A program made the translations under genes and the position numbers. From Micromonospora cremea (GTDB lineage Bacteria; Actinomycetota; Actinomycetes; Mycobacteriales; Micromonosporaceae): a stretch of 64,000 nt of DNA. The DNA lies in contig NZ_FSQT01000001.1 of NCBI RefSeq assembly GCF_900143515.1, positions 1-64,000 on the forward strand. Direction: 5' to 3'. The notes beneath the pieces are model-generated. The model did no database searches. It worked only from the letters and a program-made list of their open reading frames with translations, and was not told the DNA's origin. Shown one piece after another: positions 35,801 to 44,242 of this stretch. The first letter of the stretch is position 1. Every line of letters begins with the position of its first letter.

Positions 35801-38506
35801 ATGGCCGCTGTGGTCAAGTACCGCGGCGACGTCAAAGATGTGCACGTGATCACTGACCGTTCGTCCTCCGACGCCTCGCCACCCGACGCCGAGCGGCTCC
35901 GGCTCGCCCAGGCCGACTCCGGGGAGCAGGACTGGCGCGCATGGGGTCCCTATCTGTCCGAACGGGCGTGGGGGACGGTGCGGGAGGACTACAGCGAGCA
36001 CGGTACGGCCTGGGACTACTTCCCGCACGACCACGCGCGGTCCAGAGCCTACCGCTGGAATGAAGACGGGATGGCCGGCGTCTGCGACGACCGGCAGACA
36101 TTCGCCTTCGCCCTGGCGCTGTGGAACGGCAGGGACCCGATCCTCAAGGAGCGGATGTTCGGCCTCGGCGGTGACGGCGGCAACCACGGCGAGGACGTCA
36201 AGGAGTACTGGTGGTACGAGGACTCCACGCCCACCCACTCCTGGATGCGCTGGCGGTACCACTACCCGCAGGCCGCCTTCCCGTACGACGAGCTGGTCGC
36301 GGTGAACGCGCTGCGCGGTCGGGACGACACCGAGTACGAGCTGGTGGACACCGGGATCTTCGACGACGACCGGTACTGGGCGGTGAGCGTCGACTACGCC
36401 AAGGCGTCCCCGACCGACCTGTGCATGGTGGTGACGGTGGCGAATCGGGGCGACCGGGCCGCCACCCTGCACGTGCTGCCCAGCCTGTGGTTCCGCAACA
36501 CCTGGGCCTGGGGCCTGCCCGGCGGTGACCGGATTCCCCGGCTGACCGGCGAGGGCGCGCGGCTGGTCGGCGAGCATCGGGTGCTCGGCCAACTGCTGCT
36601 GGAGGGCGACGGAGACCCGGTGCCGCTGCTCTGCGACAACGACACCAACGCCGAGCGGCTCTGGGGCCTGCCCGGCCGGTCCCGCTACCCGAAGGACGGC
36701 ATCAACGACCACGTGGTCAACGGCGCCGACACGGTGAACCCGGCGGGGGAGGGCACCAAGGGGGCACTGCACTACGTGCTCGACGTGCCGGCCGGCGGGC
36801 AGCGCCAGATCCGGCTGCGGCTGACCCGCACCGCGTCGCCGCCGGCGGCCGCTCCGCCGCCCCGGGCGGATCTCGGCGACGGCTTCGAGGCGGTGGTGTG
36901 GGCGCGGCGTGCCGAGGCGAACCGCTTCTTCGCCGGGGTGATCCCGGAGGCCGCCACGCCCGACGAGGCGCTGGTGGCCCGGCAGGCCATCGCCGGGTTG
37001 ATGTGGAGCAAGCAGTTCTACCACTTCGACGTCAAGCGTTGGCTGGACGGCGACCCGGCTTCGACGCCGCCGGCCGGGCGTCGCCACGGGCGCAACAGCG
37101 CGTGGTGGCACATGACGAGCTTCGACGTCATCTCCATGCCCGACCCCTGGGAGTACCCCTGGTACGCGGCCTGGGACCTGGCCTTCCACTGCGTGAGCAT
37201 CGCCCGGGTCGACCCGGGCTTCGCCAAGGCGCAACTGCTGCTCCTGCTGCGTGAGTGGTACCTGCATCCCAACGGGCAGATTCCGGCGTACGAGTGGGCG
37301 TTCGGTGACGTGAACCCGCCGGTGCACGCGTGGGCGGCGCTCAAGGTGTTCGAGATCGACGGCGGGCGGGACTACGAGTTCCTGGCCCGGGTGATGCACA
37401 AGCTGCTGCTCAACTTCACCTGGTGGGTCAACCGGAAGGACACCGGCGGCAACAACGTCTTCGAGGGCGGCTTCCTCGGGCTGGACAACGTCGGGCCGTT
37501 CGACCGGTCGGCGGCGCTTCCGGTGGCCGGTGTGCTGGAGCAGTCCGACGGCACCGGCTGGATGGCCATGTACGCGCTGAACATGCTGGACATGGCGATC
37601 GTGCTGGCCGAGCACGACCGCACCTGGGTGGACACCGCCACCAAGTTCTTCGAGCACTTCGCGTACATCGCCGCCGCCGCGTACGAGCAGGGGTTGTGGG
37701 ACGACGAGGACGCCTTCTTCTACGACGTGCTGCGGCTCGCCGACGGCACGAAGGTGCCGCTGAAGGTCCGGTCGGTGGTCGGGTTGCTGCCACTGGCCGC
37801 CACTACCCGGCTCACGGCCCGGACCCTGCACCAACTGCCGGAGCTGGGTGCCCGGCTGCGCTGGTTCCTCACCAACCGCCCCGAGTACGCCCAGGTGATC
37901 GGCACTCGCCGGCTGGGCCCGGACGGCCGCCAGCAGCGGCTGTTGTCCATGGTTGGCCCGGAGCAGGTGGTGCGGCTGCTCGCCCGGATGCTGGACAGCG
38001 ACGAGTTCCTCTCCGATTTTGGCCTTCGTACGCTGTCCCGCGCACACCTGGACAAGCCGTTCTCGGTCACCCTCGGCGGGCAGGAGTTCTCGGTCGGATA
38101 CGAGCCGGCGGAGTCGACCAGCGGGTTGTTCGGCGGCAACTCGAACTGGCGTGGGCCGATCTGGATGCCGACGAATTTCCTGCTGATCAGCGCGCTGCGT
38201 GACTACGCGTCGTTCTTCGGCGACGACCTCCAGGTGGAGTACCCGACCCGCTCCGGGGTGAAGCGCACGCTGGACGAGATCGCCGACGACCTCTCGGCCC
38301 GGCTGATCTCGCTCTTCACGCAGGACGACTGGGGCCGGCGGCCGATCTACGGCGCGTGCCGGATCTTCCAGATCCACCCGGACTGGCGGGACCTGATCGC
38401 CTTCCCCGAGTACTTCCACGGCGACAACGGGGCCGGGCTGGGCGCCTGGCACCAGACCGGCTGGACGGCGCTGGTGGCCGACCTGATCCTCACCCTGCGC
38501 CGCTGA
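35801..38506 (+). CDS. MGH1/GH63-like glucosidase
   Basis: A 901-residue (alpha/alpha)6 glycoside hydrolase of the mannosylglycerate-hydrolase-like (GH63-related) group. Characteristic parts are CDDRQTFAFALALWNGRDPILKE, the acidic GGNHGEDVKEYWWY, PDPWEYPWYAAWDLAFH (catalytic Asp region), GQIPAYEWAFGDVNPP and SNWRGPIWMPTNFLL. No signal peptide, so it is intracellular. The exact substrate is uncertain; neighbours suggest an alpha-glucan or glucosyl compatible solute. The ATG at 35801 has only a weak ribosome site. Confidence 0.85.
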   Translation: MAAVVKYRGDVKDVHVITDRSSSDASPPDAERLRLAQADSGEQDWRAWGPYLSERAWGTVREDYSEHGTAWDYFPHDHARSRAYRWNEDGMAGVCDDRQTFAFALALWNGRDPILKERMFGLGGDGGNHGEDVKEYWWYEDSTPTHSWMRWRYHYPQAAFPYDELVAVNALRGRDDTEYELVDTGIFDDDRYWAVSVDYAKASPTDLCMVVTVANRGDRAATLHVLPSLWFRNTWAWGLPGGDRIPRLTGEGARLVGEHRVLGQLLLEGDGDPVPLLCDNDTNAERLWGLPGRSRYPKDGINDHVVNGADTVNPAGEGTKGALHYVLDVPAGGQRQIRLRLTRTASPPAAAPPPRADLGDGFEAVVWARRAEANRFFAGVIPEAATPDEALVARQAIAGLMWSKQFYHFDVKRWLDGDPASTPPAGRRHGRNSAWWHMTSFDVISMPDPWEYPWYAAWDLAFHCVSIARVDPGFAKAQLLLLLREWYLHPNGQIPAYEWAFGDVNPPVHAWAALKVFEIDGGRDYEFLARVMHKLLLNFTWWVNRKDTGGNNVFEGGFLGLDNVGPFDRSAALPVAGVLEQSDGTGWMAMYALNMLDMAIVLAEHDRTWVDTATKFFEHFAYIAAAAYEQGLWDDEDAFFYDVLRLADGTKVPLKVRSVVGLLPLAATTRLTARTLHQLPELGARLRWFLTNRPEYAQVIGTRRLGPDGRQQRLLSMVGPEQVVRLLARMLDSDEFLSDFGLRTLSRAHLDKPFSVTLGGQEFSVGYEPAESTSGLFGGNSNWRGPIWMPTNFLLISALRDYASFFGDDLQVEYPTRSGVKRTLDEIADDLSARLISLFTQDDWGRRPIYGACRIFQIHPDWRDLIAFPEYFHGDNGAGLGAWHQTGWTALVADLILTLRR

Positions 38507-38554
38507 CCCGGCCGCCGCCCGCGCGCCGCCCGGCGGCGGCGTACCACCCAACAT

Positions 38555-38613
38555 GCAACCAAAGGTTGCGCGTCGCGGTCTGGTCGTTGTAGCGTTACGC
38601 AACCAAAGGTTGC
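38555..38613 (+). promoter_or_regulatory. Twin identical operators around a promoter (ArsR/SRPBCC operon)
   Basis: The perfect palindrome GCAACC-AAA-GGTTGC occurs at 38555-38569 and again at 38599-38613, 44 bp apart (about four helix turns, same face). A promoter candidate lies between and across them: TTGCGC (38566-38571) and TAGCGT (38590-38595), 18 bp apart. Two bound dimers could loop or jointly cover the promoter. The ArsR product of 39084-39434 is the expected binder. Confidence 0.8.
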
Positions 38614-38628
38614 GAAAGGTTGGGTGGC

Positions 38629-39087
38629 ATGGAACAGGGATCGATCGAGCGCGACATCCATGTCGACGCTTCACCCGAGGTGGTCTTCGAGGTGATCAGT
38701 CGGCCGGAGCACATGCGGGAATGGTGGCCTGACGACGCACGGTTCGAGCCGGTCGCGGGTGCGCCCGGCGAGCTCGTGTGGCGTGACGGCGACACCGGCG
38801 AGAAAACGACCGTCGCGCTCGCCGTCGTCGAGGTCGACCCTCCGAAGCGATTCTCCTTCCGGTGGTGCTACTCGGACCCGGCCCGGACCGGACCCTCGCT
38901 GCTGGTCACCTTCGAGCTGGTCCCGACCGGTGCGGGGACCCGGATCCGCATGACCGAGACCGGCTTCCGCGAGATGGGATGGGAGGTCGCTCTCCTCGAG
39001 CAGCAGTACCAGGACCACGTGAGCGGGTGGGACCACTACATCCCCGCGCTGGGCAGGTACGTCGCGCGGCTGGTCTCCACCTCATGA
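38629..39087 (+). CDS. SRPBCC / AHSA1-like protein
   Basis: A 152-residue START-like protein (IERDIHVDASPEVVFEVISRPEHMREWWPDDARFE; TRIRMTETGFREMGWE near the end), the AHSA1-like SRPBCC type that forms a hydrophobic ligand pocket. ATG 38629 follows a GAAAGG stretch. The stop overlaps the ArsR start (ATGA). First gene of an SRPBCC-ArsR-SRPBCC operon controlled by the twin palindromes. It is only distantly similar to the SRPBCC protein at 3367-3795. Confidence 0.87.
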   Translation: MEQGSIERDIHVDASPEVVFEVISRPEHMREWWPDDARFEPVAGAPGELVWRDGDTGEKTTVALAVVEVDPPKRFSFRWCYSDPARTGPSLLVTFELVPTGAGTRIRMTETGFREMGWEVALLEQQYQDHVSGWDHYIPALGRYVARLVSTS

Positions 39088-39434
39088 GCACGGCGATCGA
39101 CGACGACCTGTGGTCGGCGATCGGCGACCCGATCCGGCGCACGATGATCGACCTTCTGCTCACCGGGGGGCCCGGCACCGCCACGTCACTGAGCGAGCGA
39201 CTACCCGTCACCCGCCAGGCCGTCTCGAAGCACCTCGCGGTCCTGGACCGGGTCGGTCTGGTGCACGCCGCGCCGGCCGGTCGGGAGCGTCACTACCAGG
39301 TCGACGAGGCGCAGCTCGCCCGAGCGGTCGCCCAGTTGTCAGCGGTCGGCTCCACCTGGGACGCCCGACTCCGCCGGATCAAGCGGATCGCCGAGGCGAT
39401 CGAACGCGACCGCCACAACAACGAAGGTGGATGA
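39084..39434 (+). CDS. ArsR-family winged-helix repressor
   Basis: A 116-residue regulator with DDLWSAIGDPIRRTMIDLLL, recognition helix SERLPVTRQAVSKHLAVLDRVGLV and wing AGRERHYQVDEAQL. No cysteine metal site. It is coupled to the upstream SRPBCC gene and its stop precedes the next ATG by one base, so all three genes form one operon. Its likely DNA target is the GCAACC-AAA-GGTTGC pair at 38555-38613, a different palindrome from that of the ArsR operon near 2.6 kb. Confidence 0.9.
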   Translation: MSTAIDDDLWSAIGDPIRRTMIDLLLTGGPGTATSLSERLPVTRQAVSKHLAVLDRVGLVHAAPAGRERHYQVDEAQLARAVAQLSAVGSTWDARLRRIKRIAEAIERDRHNNEGG

Positions 39435-39435
39435 C

Positions 39436-39879
39436 ATGGTTGACATCCTGCACCGGGTCGGCGTCGTCGCCCCGATCGACGACGTCTACCGAGCAGTGGC
39501 AACGCCAGAAGGCATCGCCGCTTGGTGGACGACCGACACGGTCGGCAAGAGCGAGGTTGGCGGGCACCTGGCTTTCCGGTTCGGCGACGTCGGTGGCTTC
39601 GACATGGAGGTCCTGGAACTCGATCCCTCCGGCCGCGTTCGGTGGCGGGTCACCGACGGCCCCGAGGAATGGATCGGAACCGAGATCGGCTGGCGCCTCG
39701 ACCAGCGTGGCGAGCACACGATCGTCCAGTTCACGCACGAGGGCTGGCGTGAGCCGGTCGAGTTCATGCACCACTGCAGCACCAAATGGGCGACGTTCCT
39801 CATGAGTCTCAAGGAGCTTGTGGAGACCGGGCGTGGCAGGCCGGCGCCGGACGACGTCAGGATCGGCGACTGGCACTGA
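39436..39879 (+). CDS. SRPBCC-family protein
   Basis: A 147-residue START-like protein (VDILHRVGVVAPIDDVYRAVATPEGIAAWWTTDT; HTIVQFTHEGWREPVEFMHHCSTKWATFLMSLK). ATG 39436 has GAAGGTGG five bases upstream, better than the in-frame GTG at 39427. The two SRPBCC proteins of this operon differ strongly, so they may bind different ligands or form a heteromer. Function is unknown beyond the fold. Confidence 0.87.
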   Translation: MVDILHRVGVVAPIDDVYRAVATPEGIAAWWTTDTVGKSEVGGHLAFRFGDVGGFDMEVLELDPSGRVRWRVTDGPEEWIGTEIGWRLDQRGEHTIVQFTHEGWREPVEFMHHCSTKWATFLMSLKELVETGRGRPAPDDVRIGDWH

Positions 39880-39887
39880 GCCTCCGG

Positions 39888-41090
39888 CTAGACCGGTGGT
39901 GCGGGCTGTTCCGCTGGTTGGCGGTGTGAGCGTCGCGTGTCCGCGCCGGCGACACCGCGGAGCACCACGGCGGCGGCCGCGCCGGTGGCGATGGGTGGCA
40001 GGTGGAGCGTCGCCGGTGCCAGCAGGCCGAGGGCCAGCAGGCCGGCTGCCCGGGATCGGGAAACCCGGCCGAAGGCCTGGAACTCGAGGGCCGACCGCCC
40101 GGCGAGGAAGAGCGCCGGCCCGCCGAGGACGGCGATGAGCCAGGGCGGCGCGAGGTTTTCCAGTGGTTCGGTGATGAACAGTTCGAAGCCCACGCCGGTC
40201 AGCACGATCCCGGCGATCATGACCAGGTGGGCGAACGCCATGTCGGTTGCCAGGCGGGAGGCGTTCCGGGAGCGGCTGATGGCCGTACCCAGCACGCCTC
40301 CCGCCAGGTGGAAGTAGATCCGCCAGAGCAGGACGGTGGTCGCCAACGCCAGGGCGAAGCCGCCGATCTGCGCGGGGTGGAACTCGCTACCGCTGAAGGC
40401 CAACCCGATGACGAAGATCGCCTCGCCGAGCGCGATGAGGAGAAACTGTTGGTACCGCTCGGCCAGGTGCTCGGCCCCTATCGCCTGCCCGCCGATCGGT
40501 TGAGCGCCCAACCGGGGCGTCGGCCACCCGAGGAACAACCCGACGTAGTCGACCAGCACGGCGGCGGTCCAGAGTGACCCACGAACAACGCCTTCCTCGA
40601 CCAGCCCACCGACGATCCAGAGCGGCGCGCTCGAGCCGAGCCAGATCAGGACCCGGACCGTTTGCCGCTGATCCGGCTGGCCGTGTCCGGCGATGTGGAA
40701 ATACACCACCCGGCCGATCTGGAGGGTCACGTAGGTGACGGCGAAGAGCGACGCCCGCGCGCCGAAGCCGTCGGGCACCGCGACGGCCATCACCATGGCA
40801 CCGGTCAGCGTCATGATGATGACGGTCTGGACTATCGGCGCCTCCGGATTCAGCCAACTCGTCGACCAGACCGTCAACGACCACACGGCCCACAGGGCCA
40901 GGAACAGCAGCAGGGCCTGACCGAGACCCGCGAGCACGCCACGCTGGCCACCGGTGAAGTCCGTGATCAGTCGGGCCGAGATCCGGGTGAGCGCGAAGAC
41001 TAAGACCAGGTCGAGAGAGAGTTCCAGAAAGGTGGCCCGCTGAAGGCCGGTCTCGCTGCGTAGCAGCCGCGCGTCGCCCCCTTCGCTCAT
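39888..41090 (-). CDS. Low-temperature-requirement A (LtrA) family membrane protein
   Basis: A 400-residue polytopic membrane protein with about ten to twelve hydrophobic segments and the LtrA features ATFLELSLDLVLVFALTRIS near the start, EHLAERYQQFLLIALGEAIFVIG (GE motif) in the middle and RIYFHLAGG. LtrA was named from a Listeria mutant defective in growth at low temperature; the molecular role is unknown. The N-terminus has no signal peptide. A 21-bp palindrome lies just upstream. Confidence 0.88.
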   Translation of the reverse strand: MSEGGDARLLRSETGLQRATFLELSLDLVLVFALTRISARLITDFTGGQRGVLAGLGQALLLFLALWAVWSLTVWSTSWLNPEAPIVQTVIIMTLTGAMVMAVAVPDGFGARASLFAVTYVTLQIGRVVYFHIAGHGQPDQRQTVRVLIWLGSSAPLWIVGGLVEEGVVRGSLWTAAVLVDYVGLFLGWPTPRLGAQPIGGQAIGAEHLAERYQQFLLIALGEAIFVIGLAFSGSEFHPAQIGGFALALATTVLLWRIYFHLAGGVLGTAISRSRNASRLATDMAFAHLVMIAGIVLTGVGFELFITEPLENLAPPWLIAVLGGPALFLAGRSALEFQAFGRVSRSRAAGLLALGLLAPATLHLPPIATGAAAAVVLRGVAGADTRRSHRQPAEQPAPPV

Positions 41091-41154
41091 CCATCCGCCG
41101 TGCCCCGCGCGGCCTGCTGCGGCGAGACGACCACGTACCCTCCCGTCTCGGTGA

Positions 41155-41175
41155 TCTCATCACCTAACGATGAGA
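41155..41175. promoter_or_regulatory. Inverted repeat between ltrA and the TetR-type gene
   Basis: TCTCATC (41155-41161) and GATGAGA (41169-41175) form perfect 7-bp arms around a 7-bp spacer ACCTAAC. It is 65 bp upstream of the ltrA start and 126 bp upstream of the divergent TetR-type gene, a typical place for a TetR operator acting on the divergent neighbour. Binding is inferred. Confidence 0.45.
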
Positions 41176-41300
41176 CGACCGGTGCGGCACTGCGCGGACG
41201 ATCGCCAGCACCGGGTCTCGCCCCTGATCGTCCGGCACGGCCAGTCACCAATCTGTCATGGTGCGACTGCGGGCCGTGTCTTCGACTTACGCTCGTGGGC

Positions 41301-42689
41301 GTGTCCGGACCTGCCGAGGGAGCCACCGAAGAGGACCGGCGTGACCTCATCGTCACGGTCGCGCGGGAGTTGGCCGAGGTCGAGGGCTGGACGGGGGTGA
41401 GCCCTCGGCGGCTGGCCGAGCGGGCCGAGGTCGACGTCGGCGACCTCTACCGGCACTTCGCGGATCAGGAGGCGCTGCTCGCCGCCGTGGCGGTGTGCGC
41501 CTTCGCCGACCTGGCCGCCGACCTGGCCGAGGCGCACGCGGAGGCGACCGGCGGTCCGGAACGGGTCTGGCCGGCGGTGGCGAGCGCGTACCTCGACTTC
41601 GCGTACGCGAATCCGGAGGTCTACGACGCGATGCTCGCGCTGACCCCGGACCTGGCCCTCGGCGTCGACGGCGTGCCGGCCGCGCCCCGGGGCGTGTTCA
41701 CCGAGTTGCGGTCGGCCCTGACCCCGCTGGCCGAGGGGCGTGACCCGGACACCCTGGCCGAGGTGGGCTGGAGCCTGTTGCACGGCATGGTGATGCTCAC
41801 CCGGGGTGGCCGGCTTCGCCCCGAGGCGCAGGAGGGTCGGGAGACGATGATCGCGGAACGGCTGTTGCGGTGGCCGTGCCCCGCGGGCAGCCGAGCCGGA
41901 CGGAAACCCGTTGGGTGGACCGCGCACCATGCCCTAGGGTCCCGGACCGTCAGGGGCGTTGATCACGAAGGGGGCGGCATGACGGTGGACCAGGCGGCGC
42001 GCCGACAGGCGCAGGTGCTGATCTTCGACGCGGACGACACGTTGTGGGAGAACAACGTCGTGTTCGAGCGGGTGATCGACGATTTCCTGGCCTGGCTCGA
42101 CCACCCCACCCTGGACCGGGTCGAGCTGCGGGCCGTCCTCGACGACATCGAGCGGGCCAACACGGTGGCGCACGGCTACGGCAGCAAGGTCTTCCTGCGC
42201 AGCCTGGCGGACTGCCTGGAGCGGCTGCGTGAGCGACCGGCGACCGACGCCGAGCGCCAGGAGATCGACCGGCTGGCGGTGGCCCTGGTCGAGCACCGGG
42301 TGGAGCTGATGCCCGGGGTGGCCGACGCGCTCGACGAACTGGCCGGCCGGCACGAGTTGCTGTTGCTGACCAAGGGGGACCAGGTCGAGCAGCAGCGCAA
42401 GTTGGACGCCTGCGGGCTGCTGCACCACTTCCGGGCCGCACACATCGTCGCGGAGAAGGATGTCGACACCTACCGGTGGCTGGTCCGGGAGCACGGGTTC
42501 GACCCGGCCGGCGCCTGGATGATCGGCAACTCTCCGAAATCGGACATCCTGCCGGCCCGGGCGGCCGGGCTGAACGCGGTGTTCATTCCTAATGAAAACA
42601 CCTGGGTGCTGGAGGACGACGAGCTGGACCCGACCGATGCCCGCGTGCTGCGGCTGGCCGCGTTCCGCGATCTGCTGCGGCACTTCTGA
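41301..42689 (+). CDS. TetR-type regulator reading without a stop into a HAD hydrolase
   Basis: Residues 1-200 are a TetR/AcrR-type regulator: helix-turn-helix VARELAEVEGWTGVSPRRLAERAEVDVGDLYRHFADQEALLAAVA and a sensor domain (AYLDFAYANPEVYDAMLAL). The frame has no stop after this domain; a Gly/Arg/Pro linker of about 30 residues runs straight into the HAD hydrolase that has its own start at 41979. The product is either a real 462-residue fusion or two proteins with the TetR stop removed by mutation or a sequence error. GTG 41301 is 7 bases after a TACGCT -10-like hexamer (41288-41293) and lacks a ribosome site, so a leaderless start is likely. Confidence 0.6.
   Translation: MSGPAEGATEEDRRDLIVTVARELAEVEGWTGVSPRRLAERAEVDVGDLYRHFADQEALLAAVAVCAFADLAADLAEAHAEATGGPERVWPAVASAYLDFAYANPEVYDAMLALTPDLALGVDGVPAAPRGVFTELRSALTPLAEGRDPDTLAEVGWSLLHGMVMLTRGGRLRPEAQEGRETMIAERLLRWPCPAGSRAGRKPVGWTAHHALGSRTVRGVDHEGGGMTVDQAARRQAQVLIFDADDTLWENNVVFERVIDDFLAWLDHPTLDRVELRAVLDDIERANTVAHGYGSKVFLRSLADCLERLRERPATDAERQEIDRLAVALVEHRVELMPGVADALDELAGRHELLLLTKGDQVEQQRKLDACGLLHHFRAAHIVAEKDVDTYRWLVREHGFDPAGAWMIGNSPKSDILPARAAGLNAVFIPNENTWVLEDDELDPTDARVLRLAAFRDLLRHF
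41979..42689 (+). CDS. HAD-superfamily hydrolase
   Basis: A 236-residue HAD phosphatase: motif I is LIFDADDTLWENN (D-x-D), motif II LLLLTKGD, and motif III/IV is the K in VAEKD followed by MIGNSPKSDILPARAAGL. The cap is of the C1 helical type. The ATG at 41979 has GAAGGGGG 4-5 bases upstream, indicating independent initiation even though the frame is continuous with the TetR-type domain upstream. Substrate unknown; small phosphorylated metabolites are typical. Confidence 0.85.
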   Translation: MTVDQAARRQAQVLIFDADDTLWENNVVFERVIDDFLAWLDHPTLDRVELRAVLDDIERANTVAHGYGSKVFLRSLADCLERLRERPATDAERQEIDRLAVALVEHRVELMPGVADALDELAGRHELLLLTKGDQVEQQRKLDACGLLHHFRAAHIVAEKDVDTYRWLVREHGFDPAGAWMIGNSPKSDILPARAAGLNAVFIPNENTWVLEDDELDPTDARVLRLAAFRDLLRHF

Positions 42690-43098
42690 CCGCTCCGAGC
42701 CCGAACAGCGTCAGCGATCATGGTCGCGTTACGCGGAGATGCCGGTTTTTCCCCTTGAGATCAGTCCTGCCACCGACGGTCCTGCCCGGCTTGTCCGGCC
42801 CGTCGTGACCCGCCTAGCCTGGCCCGGCGCTCACGGCCTTTCGGGGTGTGCCGGGGGCGCACGGGCGTCCGGCGGGTGGGCACCGTGGAGCTGAGTGCAG
42901 GGCGGCCGGCTTACCTGTCGAGCCGCGTGGGCGTCGAGCCGCGCCCCGCGCGGCGGGGGCCGGAGCTGCCCGATCCCATGCCGGACGACCGGGGGTCAGG
43001 GCCGGGTAGTTGCGGACCCGGTCCTGGCCCGGCCACCGAATCGACCACACCCGACGGGCGGGACAGCCGCGCGTCGGGCCGACTGTCAGAATGACGGC
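42690..43098. other. Intergenic region, no gene supported
   Basis: About 400 bp between the HAD gene and the L,D-transpeptidase gene. Short frames here have no recognisable domain. Near the right end CAGAAT (43087-43092) lies 6 bases before the ATG at 43099 and could be a -10 for a leaderless message. I see no strong hairpin or repeat. Confidence 0.5.
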
Positions 43099-43905
43099 AT
43101 GAAGCGCAGATCTCTTCTGTTGGGCGCCGCCGCGGGCCTGGCGGCGCCGGCCGTGCTCACTCCGGCGGCGCCCGCGCTCGGTGCGACCAGGGCGCCGGCG
43201 CCGGCCCGGGGCACCGCGACGGTTCCCCGATCCAGCCGGCCGACGGTGCCGCACCACAACCTGGCCGCCGGTTTGACGACCGTGCCGCCAACGGCGAAGC
43301 AGCTCCTCATCGTCAGCGGCACCAGCTACTCCATCAGCCACGCCACTCTCGAGGCTTACGTGCGGGTCAACGACGGGGCGCAGTGGCACCATGCCTCGGG
43401 GGTGCTGCCCGCCCGGATCGGCTCCAAGGGGTTCAGCGACAACCACGTCGAGGGGGTGCCGACCACGCCCACCGGGACCTACTCCATCGGCCCGACCATG
43501 TACGGCATCGCCGCGAACCCGGGGGTGCGATACCCATACCACCGCCTGGTCAGTGACGACTGGTGGAACGAGAACCCGACGTCGTCGCGCTACAACTCGT
43601 TCCAGCACAGCTCCACCAACCCCGGTGGCAACAGCGAGGCGTTGTGGACGGAGGTGCCCGCCTACACGCACTTCGCGGTGATCACGTACAACATGCCACC
43701 CACGGTGAGCACGCCGGTGCCGTACGCGGGCAGCGGGATCTTCCTGCACGAGTTCAGCACCAGCGGCGGCAACGCCACCGCCGGCTGCGTCGCCCTCGCC
43801 CACGAGGATCTCGTCCCCGTGCTGCGGTGGCTGGACCCGGTGCTCTCGCCGCACATCGTGCTCAACCCTCCGACCAGCTCGACCGCCACACCCATCCGCC
43901 GGTAG
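43099..43905 (+). CDS. Secreted L,D-transpeptidase (YkuD-type) domain protein
   Basis: A 268-residue exported protein. MKRRSLLLGAAAGLAAPAV is a twin-arginine type signal (RRSLL) with a likely cleavage after ALGA. The C-terminal region has the YkuD active-site pattern: GIFLHEFSTSGGNATAGCVAL with the catalytic Cys in AGC and a preceding His. Such enzymes form 3-3 cross-links in peptidoglycan or related bonds; this branch is a less studied actinobacterial one. No ribosome site is evident before ATG 43099. Confidence 0.78.
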   Translation: MKRRSLLLGAAAGLAAPAVLTPAAPALGATRAPAPARGTATVPRSSRPTVPHHNLAAGLTTVPPTAKQLLIVSGTSYSISHATLEAYVRVNDGAQWHHASGVLPARIGSKGFSDNHVEGVPTTPTGTYSIGPTMYGIAANPGVRYPYHRLVSDDWWNENPTSSRYNSFQHSSTNPGGNSEALWTEVPAYTHFAVITYNMPPTVSTPVPYAGSGIFLHEFSTSGGNATAGCVALAHEDLVPVLRWLDPVLSPHIVLNPPTSSTATPIRR

Positions 43906-43917
43906 CGGGCCTCCGGC

Positions 43918-44196
43918 TCAGGAGACCGCGCCGCCGCGGACGATCGCCACCGCCACCCGGCAGAACTCGTCCATGTCCGGGTTGAACCCGGCCGCGATGT
44001 CGGGATGCAGCCCGGAGCGGGTCTCGTCCAGCAGCCGCTGGCAGACCTGCTCGACCGGCTCACCGGCGTAGCCGGCGCGGACCCGGTGGATGGCCGCCTG
44101 GAGCGCCGAGGTCAGCTGGTCCTCCAGCGGGCCGCGCAGCTTCTGCTGCACAGGGTCGAGCCCGCGCGGGTCGAGCGTGACATGTGGCTCCGACAT
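43918..44196 (-). CDS. Small protein of unknown function
   Basis: A 92-residue acidic helical protein (DPRGLDPVQQKLRGPLEDQLTSALQAAIHRVRAGYAG...VCQRLLDE...LHPDIAAGFNPDMDEFCRVAVAIV). I do not recognise a family. A GAAGGGAG site precedes the ATG and base composition is typical of coding DNA. It lies 46 bp downstream of the RusA-like gene in the same orientation, so they may be cotranscribed. Confidence 0.7.
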   Translation of the reverse strand: MSEPHVTLDPRGLDPVQQKLRGPLEDQLTSALQAAIHRVRAGYAGEPVEQVCQRLLDETRSGLHPDIAAGFNPDMDEFCRVAVAIVRGGAVS

Positions 44197-44242
44197 GGTG
44201 CTCCCTTCGTCGGCGTCGGCGGTACCCCACCGCGTCCGTCGG

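Noticed and set aside
38555..38613. Possible start of a CRISPR array (two identical palindromic repeats 44 bp apart)
   Set aside because: Only two 15-bp copies, located around a promoter next to an ArsR gene, with no cas genes; operators fit better.
33815..38674. A minus-strand open frame of about 1600 codons spanning the debranching enzyme and the region opposite the MGH1 glucosidase
   Set aside because: Only the part below 35758 matches a protein family; the rest is the Arg/Pro/Gly/Val-rich antisense of the glucosidase gene, typical of very GC-rich DNA.
41100..41300. N-terminal extension of the TetR-type protein from an ATG at 41100
   Set aside because: The extension has no homology, overlaps the intergenic palindrome and would cross the expected promoter.
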